From Firm-04 sp964392175 (GTDB taxonomy: Bacteria; Bacillota; Clostridia; Oscillospirales; Ruminococcaceae), in contig CAYMOJ010000029.1 of NCBI GenBank assembly GCA_964392175.1, positions 1-24,853 on the forward strand: a stretch of DNA of 24,853 nt, read 5' to 3'. Under the pieces are notes generated by a model. That model did not search any database. It saw nothing but the letters and a program-made list of their open reading frames with translations, and was not told the DNA's origin. The position numbers and the translations under genes are program-made. Positions 14,220-22,600 of the stretch are shown here, one piece after another (the stretch's first letter is position 1; each line of letters opens with the position of its first letter).

Positions 14220-15614
14220 ATGACGATCGAAGAATACAAGGCAAGAAAAAAACAGTTGTTCATGAATAAGGAACACGCAACCAAGCAATTGTCCGTGGAG
14301 GATGTGGAGACTGCGGATCGTTTTTGTGAGGGCTATAAGCAGTTTCTCAATGATGGTAAAACCGAGCGTGAAGCGACTGCTGCTGCTGTGAAAATTCTGG
14401 AGAGCAAGGGTTTTTCTCCTTGGCGTAGAGGTGATGCTGTGAAAGCAGGGGATCGTATTTATGTGACCAATCGCGGTAAGGCTGTGATTGCGGCTGTGAT
14501 TGGTTCCGCACCTCTTGCAGAGGGTATCCATTTGACCGCAGCGCATCTGGATTCTCCGCGTCTGGATCTGAAGCAGGTGCCACTGTACGAGGATAACGAA
14601 CTCGCACTGATGAAAACACACTATTACGGTGGGTTGAAAAAATATCAGTGGACAACCATTCCGTTGGCGTTGCATGGCGTGATCGTGAAGCGTAATGGTG
14701 AAGCAGTGACGGTGAACATCGGTGAAGATGCCAATGATCCCGTGTTCTGCGTAACAGATCTGCTGCCCCATTTGGCAACCGAGCAGGTGAAGCGTTCTTT
14801 GGGTCAGGGCATACACGGTGAGGAGCTGAATCTGTTGGTAGGATCTAGACCCGTTGCCTGTGATGAGGGCGGTGATCTGGTGAAAATGCGCGTATTGGAG
14901 ATCCTTAACGAGAAGTATGGCATGACCGAAACGGATTTTCTTTCTGCTGAACTGGAAGCTGTGCCTGCCGGTTCTGCCCGTGATCTTGGATTTGACCGTA
15001 GCATGATCGGTGCATATGGTCATGATGACCGTGTTTGTGCCTATCCTGCATTGCAAGCAATTTGTGATTGCACCGCGCCGCAGCAGACCGCTGTAATGAT
15101 TCTGACCGATAAAGAGGAGATCGGTAGCGACGGTAATACGGGGCTCTGTTCTTCCTACTTTCACGATTTTATGCGTGATCTCGCTGATGTTTGCGGCACC
15201 AAAGCGCATATCGTATTTTCGGCATCTCAGTGCCTTTCTGCGGATGTGACGGCTGCCTTTGATCCGACCTTTGCTGATGTGAATGATCGCCGGAATTGTG
15301 CGTATTTCAACTACGGTGTTTGCATGATGAAATATACCGGTTCTCGTGGCAAGAGTGGTTCTTCGGACGCTTCTGCGGAATTTGTAGGCTCTGTGCGTCG
15401 TCTGTTTGATGATAAGGGCGTGATTTGGCAGACCGGTGAGCTGGGCAAGGTTGATATGGGTGGCGGTGGTACCGTTGCTGCATATCTTGCCAATTTGAAC
15501 ATCGATACCGTTGATATCGGCGTGCCTGTGCTTTCCATGCATGCTCCCATGGAGGTTGTCAGTAAGTTGGATATTTACATGACCTACCGTGCCTGTGCTG
15601 CATTTTATGGCTGA
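14220..15614 (+). CDS. M18-family metallo-aminopeptidase
   Basis: This is a 464-residue cytosolic aminopeptidase of family M18 (aspartyl aminopeptidase type). It would trim N-terminal residues from peptides with two metal ions. The expected ligands are visible: His109 in AHLDSPRLD, Asp270 in GHDDR, Glu299-Glu300 in DKEEIGSDG (one the catalytic base, one a ligand), Asp342 in SADVT and His441 in SMHAPME. GGAGG lies 10 nt before ATG 14220, 15 nt after the preceding stop. A clear terminator 20 nt after its stop suggests that it ends the gene run. The preferred residue cannot be read from the sequence. Confidence 0.93.
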   Translation: MTIEEYKARKKQLFMNKEHATKQLSVEDVETADRFCEGYKQFLNDGKTEREATAAAVKILESKGFSPWRRGDAVKAGDRIYVTNRGKAVIAAVIGSAPLAEGIHLTAAHLDSPRLDLKQVPLYEDNELALMKTHYYGGLKKYQWTTIPLALHGVIVKRNGEAVTVNIGEDANDPVFCVTDLLPHLATEQVKRSLGQGIHGEELNLLVGSRPVACDEGGDLVKMRVLEILNEKYGMTETDFLSAELEAVPAGSARDLGFDRSMIGAYGHDDRVCAYPALQAICDCTAPQQTAVMILTDKEEIGSDGNTGLCSSYFHDFMRDLADVCGTKAHIVFSASQCLSADVTAAFDPTFADVNDRRNCAYFNYGVCMMKYTGSRGKSGSSDASAEFVGSVRRLFDDKGVIWQTGELGKVDMGGGGTVAAYLANLNIDTVDIGVPVLSMHAPMEVVSKLDIYMTYRACAAFYG

Positions 15615-15634
15615 AACATCTTTTAGAGACGAAT

Positions 15635-15676
15635 TGTTGGGTCAGGCAGAGAACATTCCGCCGACCCAACATTTTT
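15635..15676 (+). terminator. Rho-independent terminator after the M18 gene
   Basis: TGTTGGGTC (15635-15643) pairs perfectly with GACCCAACA (15663-15671), with inner GGC/GCC pairing possible, followed by TTTTT (15672-15676). It marks the end of the long rightward unit beginning near 5403. Confidence 0.92.
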
Positions 15677-15729
15677 CTGATATGCAAGCGATAGTATACC
15701 ATTTGTAATAGGTAATAGAAAGGTGTAAC

Positions 15730-16506
15730 ATGGAAAAAGATGCGCTGATGAAACGGCGCTTTGTAGATCTTGCAGAAAACGCAGAACGAAAAAACCGGTA
15801 CACATTTACGGCTTTTTTGAGTGAAGCAGAGCTTTCGGAGTTTATGGAAACACGCCATGAGATACCAAACTGTGGCTATACGGTATGGGGTGGGCATCCC
15901 GATGCCGAACGTACCATGATCCGTTTTGGGAATGAGGAAACGTTTGGCTATGCACAGGATTTTCCAATTGTATGCGTCAAAGTTGCGCCGTTGCAGCAGA
16001 AGTTTGCTGATTTGCTGACGCATCGTGATTTTCTTGGTGCGATCATGCACTTGGGTATTAAGCGCAGTGAGATTGGAGATATCATGGTCGCAGAATCATC
16101 CGCATATGTGTTCTGTACCGAGACGATTGGTGCGTATCTTTGTCACTCTCTGGAGTGCATTCGGCATACATCAGTGCGTACCATGTTGACGAATGAGATT
16201 CCTGCAACCTTTACGCAGATAACTGAGTGCGGAGAGGTGCAGGTTGCTTCGGAACGCGCTGATGGTGTGATTGCCAAGATATTCCACTTGTCGCGCAGCG
16301 ATTGTCAGCAGTTGTTTCATGCAGGAAAGGTTTTCGTGAATGGTTGCACTACCGAAAACATAGGGGTGCATCTCAAAGAGGGCGATAAGGTCTCTGTGCG
16401 AGGTTATGGAAAATTTCGTTTTACAGGCATCAAGGGGCAAACGCGCAAGGGAAACCTGATTGTGCAGTATGAGCGATTTTCAGGGCGATTTTTGTCGAAA
16501 TTCTGA
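15730..16506 (+). CDS. YlmH-like S4-domain RNA-binding protein
   Basis: This 258-residue protein has the YlmH layout. Its N-terminal domain contains RKNRYTFTAFLSEAELSEF, and its central domain contains FPIVCVKVAPLQQKFADLLTHRDFLGAIMHLGIKR-type sequence with IGDI. The S4 RNA-binding domain is at about residues 180-240 (LSRSDCQQLFHAGKVFVNG, then LKEGDKVSVRGYGKFRF). YlmH proteins bind ribosomal or tRNA-like RNA and have been linked to ribosome-associated quality control in Bacillus. Here it is not beside the usual divisome neighbours (sepF, ylmG, divIVA). It follows a terminator; GAAAGGTG precedes ATG 15730, and no convincing promoter hexamers are seen in the 114-nt gap. Confidence 0.88.
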   Translation: MEKDALMKRRFVDLAENAERKNRYTFTAFLSEAELSEFMETRHEIPNCGYTVWGGHPDAERTMIRFGNEETFGYAQDFPIVCVKVAPLQQKFADLLTHRDFLGAIMHLGIKRSEIGDIMVAESSAYVFCTETIGAYLCHSLECIRHTSVRTMLTNEIPATFTQITECGEVQVASERADGVIAKIFHLSRSDCQQLFHAGKVFVNGCTTENIGVHLKEGDKVSVRGYGKFRFTGIKGQTRKGNLIVQYERFSGRFLSKF

Positions 16507-16518
16507 CCCGATTGATGC

Positions 16519-16547
16519 TTGACTTTTATAAACGAATATGGTATCAT
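16519..16547 (+). promoter_or_regulatory. Promoter for the giant surface protein gene
   Basis: TTGACT (16519-16524) is followed by a 17-nt spacer and TATCAT (16542-16547), with TG at 16539-16540 (extended -10). Transcription should begin near 16554, giving a leader of about 75 nt. AAGGAGGA (16616-16623) lies 5 nt before ATG 16629. Confidence 0.7.
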
Positions 16548-16628
16548 GTGCTTATGATAAGTCGGTGCGTTGCGTGGTACGGACAAGTACTCAGCCATAC
16601 CGAAAGAATATAATTAAGGAGGAACTGT

Positions 16629-19600
16629 ATGTACATAAGGAAGCAAAGCGGTATACGAACGCGAAGTTTGTTGCAGCGCGTGATAGCAACACTGCTGTCA
16701 ATGATTCTTTGCATTGCGTTTGTGCCGTCAGATCTTTACTCCTATACAGCCAAAGCGTTCTTTGGTTGGGGCGATTTTACCCGACCGGGTCTTTCCCCCG
16801 ATGTTATGACGAATGTTAAGGTTGAGTTTCAGGATTCATCCTATCACTCGATCGATACCATTGAATCGGGTGAGTCATTCTATATGTTCCTGTCGCTTTC
16901 AGGTAACAATGTTTACCAGATGTGGGGTAGTACGGGAACGACTTACACCATCCTCATCAATGACAATAACCTGCTATTCCCGAACTTTGCAGGCAATGGT
17001 CTGAAGAATGGTGCAACGTATAACGGCTTTACCATGAATGTCTTGACGGACGCAAATGGCAATATCACTAGCCGTTGGTTAACCTATACCGTGAAAAACG
17101 GTCAGACGAAGGCGGTTTGGTTGCAGACAAAGTTTGCAAACGGTACGACTGCGGATAACGAAAAGGCAACAGTCACCGTCTCAACGACAACATCCTTCAC
17201 GACCAAAACGGATACCATCACAGCAGACGCTTCCATTGTGTGGGATGACAGCAAATCTGCCGGCATGAATATTGTTTCACTGGGCAACGATGTGAACTAT
17301 ACGCTGAAGGCTTATCCCAATTATAGTAGCGATAAAAAAGGTGAGTGGTGGGTAATCGGCGTCCAGATGACCGATACCATTACATTGCCGGCTGACTTGC
17401 AATTCGATGGAACTGTTACGACCGAAAATCTTGGTGATTATATCACACTGGGTAGCAATGCTACGGTGGATAGCGTTACTATGAACGGAACAAACAGTGT
17501 GACCATCGTTTGGCATAAGGAAAGCGATCATACCGCTGCGGAAATGGCACCGTATACCGTGGAAGCAACGCTGCATACCGGTAAGCTGAAAGGCTCCTAT
17601 ACTTCCGGACAGATTGAAAATGACCTGTCGGTGCGCGTCAAGGCCTATGGTGAAAGCGACTACCTTCATACACTGGGGGACAGGGAAGCTGATGTGAGTA
17701 TTGCAGCACCGGCACCGGGCAGTGTTACCATTTCCAAGAATACGGTAGCTACCGCAGGTATCGGTGGCAGTGGCTCGCAGCAGTATAGTGGATTTTTGAC
17801 TGTCGGCGAGTACGTATTGTTCCAGGTGCAGGCAACCAACAGTGGTGGTACAGCGGTGGACGATACCATTACGCTGACGGATGTTGTGCCGACCGGCCTT
17901 ACGGTGGATACATCAGTGGCAATCAATGGGCATACGACCGATGGTACGGTAAACGGCAATCAGGTGACATGGACAAAGCAGGGTCTGACCCCCGGCGAAA
18001 TATTCGTGGGCTATGTAGTCTGCAAGGTCGATGACACGATCTCCACTGCCATGACCAACCTGCGTAATGTCGTGTACCATGGTACACCCGATGATTATCA
18101 GTCGGTGGCAGCAGCTTTTGTGAATGTGAAAGCACCTTCCGAGGGCTTTACCATTTCCAAGAGTGCCGACAAGAGCATCTATGCGCCAGGTGATACCATT
18201 ACCTACAAGATTACCGTATACAATTCGGGGGAGTCATCTATTAGTGATATGACGATTTCGGATGTATTTACAGATCCGAGCAAGGTGACTGTGATTTCCT
18301 CTGATCTGCCGAGCGGAGGCGTTGATCTGGGCGTTGGTGAATCCAAGGTTTATACGGTAAAGGTAACGGCGAACGACAGCGCAAGTGGCGATATCGTCAA
18401 TACCGCATCGGCAACATCCAATGGCGTGACGCAGAATGCATCTGTAACCGTATACCAGAACGCGTTCAACTTTGGCGATGGTACTTTTTCCAAATCGGAA
18501 AGCGCGACCAGTGTGAGTCGGGGTGGTACGGTAACATATTATCTGCGCTACTGCAATAACACCAGGTATAGTGGAAGCTTCACGGAAGCTGATCCGCTGG
18601 TGTTTACGGATACTCTGCCTGAGGGCTTGATCCTGCAAAAGGTAACGCTGAAGGGTACCGAAACCACTCATTACACCTACAATAGCGGTGTGTTTTCTAT
18701 CAATTATGTGGGCGATGTGCAAGCCAATGAAACCATTGAGGTGGCACTGACTTGTGCGTTGGATTCGACTGTTGAAGAGACCATTGCAGAGAATACTGCT
18801 ACGGTCAGCCATAGTGGCGCGACCAAAACAGCTACTACCGATTCGAAAATCACCGTTTCCAATATTAGCTTTGAGGTGGATAAGTGGGCAATTGCCGATG
18901 ATGATGTCGATGAAATACCGCAAGACCATGATCCCACTGCATTTAAGAACAGTATTCCGACTTGGCAAGCCGCTTTGGCTGATTCCAATGTGATTCAAGA
19001 AAAAATCGGCAGTGGTAGTTATGGTCTTGTGTTGCCTGGGCAGCGTGTGACCTATTATGTCAAGTTGACCAACCATGGCGATACCTTGACTAGCTTTCGG
19101 ATCACGGATGTTTTTGGTGACGGACATGGAGAAAATCAGTCGGATTCGCATTTGTATGTGATTGATTCCGATGCTGCCGATGTTGCGACCACGTTGAATG
19201 GCTTGGACGAATTTATTTATAAGAAGGTTGGTTGGGGGTTCAATGATGTACCTGCAACCAATATTGCCATTCCGGCAGAGAGCTATGTGGTTTTGGCATA
19301 TTCTGTAGTAGTATCTGATACCTTCGCGGTCGGAAGCAATACGGTTTCTATTGAATCTTCCGGTGTAACAGAAACAGATCATATTCAATACCATGCAGAT
19401 GCACCATTGCTCTATTTTGATAAGTCTGTTACGAATGATACAGTTAAGATTTCCGCAGAAACAGACGCTAACGGCAACTTTGATTATGAGGCAACGCTGA
19501 AGCAACTGAAGGCACTTCGATTTGAGTATAGCTTGAAAGTGCAGAATCTATCTTCTGATGTCCCGATGTATTTGAGTGATCTGACGATCTCTGACGTTTT

Positions 19601-22600
19601 GCCGGCAGGGATGCTGATGGATTCTGCTAGCATAGGGTTCAATGTTCTTTGTTCGACAGAATCAACGAATGTTGTCAAGGTTGCTCAGGATTGGAATGGT
19701 ACAGTAGCTTACGAGCAAATCGGGGAAACTGTAAACTTCGCCCTTGGAATGCCAAGTGAGCATAGTGCGCAGTCTTACTTTTTGCAGGTTGTTTACACAA
19801 CGGCAGATAGCAATGCGACTATCACCTACAAGACAAAGCTGAGCGATGAAAAGGCAGCGGAGATCGCAACCATGTTGCAAAATAACTTTGCAATGCAGGA
19901 AGCCGAATTGATTCTCTCCTATGAGAATACAGCGAAGGTCACTACAACCAAGTCTTTTCTGGTTGATGGAAAGCCTGCGACCTCTGCAACGGATACCGCA
20001 ACAGTGACTTTGGAGCAGACCATTGAGAAGATCGCACCGAAGCTGGAAAAGGAGTCGTTGACTCCTGATGGCATCATGAACCCTGAGACCGAAGCTTCCA
20101 ATACGCAGCTGTGGAAGATCACAGTGACCAACACTGCGAATGCAGATAAAGACCTGCAAGGCTTTACTTTGACTGACTTGTTCGGGCCCACACTGAGCTA
20201 TGTACCAAAGGCAACGGATACAGAATCTGCCTCGCTGCGGTACAATAAGTATGCAATCAATGGTGGGGCGTGGGTTGATCTGGATGACAGCAACCGACTG
20301 ACCCTTGTGGGTGGCAAATTGTTCATGGATTTTTCTGATATCACCCTCAAACCCGGAGATTCCATCGAAATGCAGCTTGTAACGGAAACCTCTGATGATG
20401 TCATGGACGGCAAGACCTATTATAACAAGGTCGTGCTGGATACCGTGGATACTATTTACCGTGACAATGTGGCAGGCGGAGAGTACGTAGACGGTAACTT
20501 GGAGGATATTGCAGATTATCAGTACGGTGGTGTGCAAACGAGTTCCTATAAGACCATTACGTATACTAGCAGCGGTCACAATACCGAAGATGGACATAGC
20601 CATACTGACCCGGAGACCGCAACCGGCTATGGCGATTATGGTATGGCAGAGCTTGGCTCCGAATCCAAAAGCAATTATGTGCAGGGTATTCAGGGCGAAA
20701 CGGTGACCTATACTATTAACTTGAAAAATGATGGTGATCGTGATATTCATCACTTAACTTTCATTGATCGATTGCCTTACCTCAAGGCTGACCCCGGTCT
20801 GATCTCCGGTTATGACCGTTATTCCGCGTTTACCGTGTTCCTTTCTGAGCATCCCAACTACAAGTTTCTTCTCAATGGGCGGGTTGTTGACACAAATGTA
20901 ACTGTGGAGTATTCTACCGATACTTCTACGCTGCTCACAGAGTTTTCTGAGGACTGGAATGGTGAAAGTGGAGATCTCAATTGGCAGACAGAAGGCAAAC
21001 TTGCTTCTACCGCAGTTCGCAATATTCGTTTTACCTTTGATGAATATTTCACGCTTTCTCCCGGCGATAAGCTACAGATCGTATTCGACGCCGTGATTCC
21101 CGAGTATGTGGAGAAAACCGGTGAGGAAAACATCGCGTGGAACAGCTTTGCTTACGCTTACAAGTATAACAATGGCGACATCATGGTAGATACGCCCATG
21201 GTTGCTGAACCTGCAAAGGTTGGCGTATGGGTTCCTACCAAATCGCAAACTGCATCGTTGAGCATCAACAAGGGTTATGCAAGCGGTCAGGGCGATAGCC
21301 AGACCTTCTGGTTTGCACTCTTTACAGAGGAAGCCAATGGCGTTCCCCAAATTTATGGTGCGCCCAAGAAGATCACCGTTAAGGATGGCGAAACAGCAAC
21401 CTTAGACTTTGAAGGAATCGAATATGCTTCGGTGGCGGCAGAGAATAAGAAGTTGATGATCTACGAAACCGACGCTGTGGGCAATATTCTCACTACGGAT
21501 ACCTCTCGTTATGCCGTTGCGTTTAGTGCAGTATCTTATGACACGGCAGCAGAGCCTGTTATGCCAACCGATGCGACTATGGTCAGTAACGGTGCAGAGC
21601 TGCAATTTAACGATTCGCAGACGGTAGCCGAAATTGCAGTGCTAAACAAGATCATATTTGGCTCCGTGCAGGTCAACAAGATCTTTGTATCTTCCTTTGG
21701 TACAACCGATACATTTTATTTTGGTGTGTTCAGCAAGGATGCAGATGATCAGTTCCAGCTTTACGGCGAGTTGCAAAGTGTAACGCTAACAGGCTCTGCA
21801 AAGGGCGTAGTCGGTTCCGTTACCTTTGATCTGGTACCTACTTCCGGCGAGTGGTATGTGCTGGAAACCGATGCGCTGGGTCAGCCGTTGGATGATAGCT
21901 ATGCCTATATTGTGACCTATGGCGCAAATGCTGGTGTCGATCAAGCCTTTACTGTCAATGCCGATGTGCCCGTAGTTGCAAGTATCAAGAATGAGGAATC
22001 GGCTGCGTACCAGATCACTGTTCGTAAGAATGTTAGTGGTACTGTGTTGGCAACCGAGTTCAGGATCGGATTGTTTACTAAGACCGGTGACGATTATGTG
22101 CTTGTGGAAGCAAAAACAATTCAAGCAGGCGGTTCAGTCGTGTTTGATGGTTTGACCGCAGGCGTTGATTACTATGTCTTTGAAGTAGACGATGCCGACA
22201 AGCCAATCATGAATGGTACTAGCGTAGAAGATGATTACATCGTCGAGTACAGTAATTACTCGCAGGACTATGACGATGATAACAATCCCTATGATGTCTA
22301 CAGCCCGATTACCTTCACAGATGAACCTGCGTCTACGGAGGATACACAAGCGGAAACTGCCGTTCTGAATCGTGCAGTCGTTAAGGAGGGGATAGGCGAG
22401 ATCACAGTAACGAAGAAGGTCACTGTGGATGGTGTCGCATCTGAAAATTGGACAGAGACTTTCTATATTGGCGTGTATACCCTTGTAGGTGATGTGCTTG
22501 AGTTGTACGGTGATATCAGCGATTCTGTCCAGTCTGTCACGAAGGATAATCCTACGGTTACCTTTAATAACCTTCTTGTAAAAACGGATATTTCTCCCAA

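Noticed and set aside
13935..15542. Long antisense open frame (535 codons) opposite the end of the Sua5-CoaE gene and the M18 gene
   Set aside because: It lies opposite two well-recognised genes, has a low-complexity, His/Arg/Ile/Cys-rich composition typical of shadow frames, and has no ribosome site or family motif.
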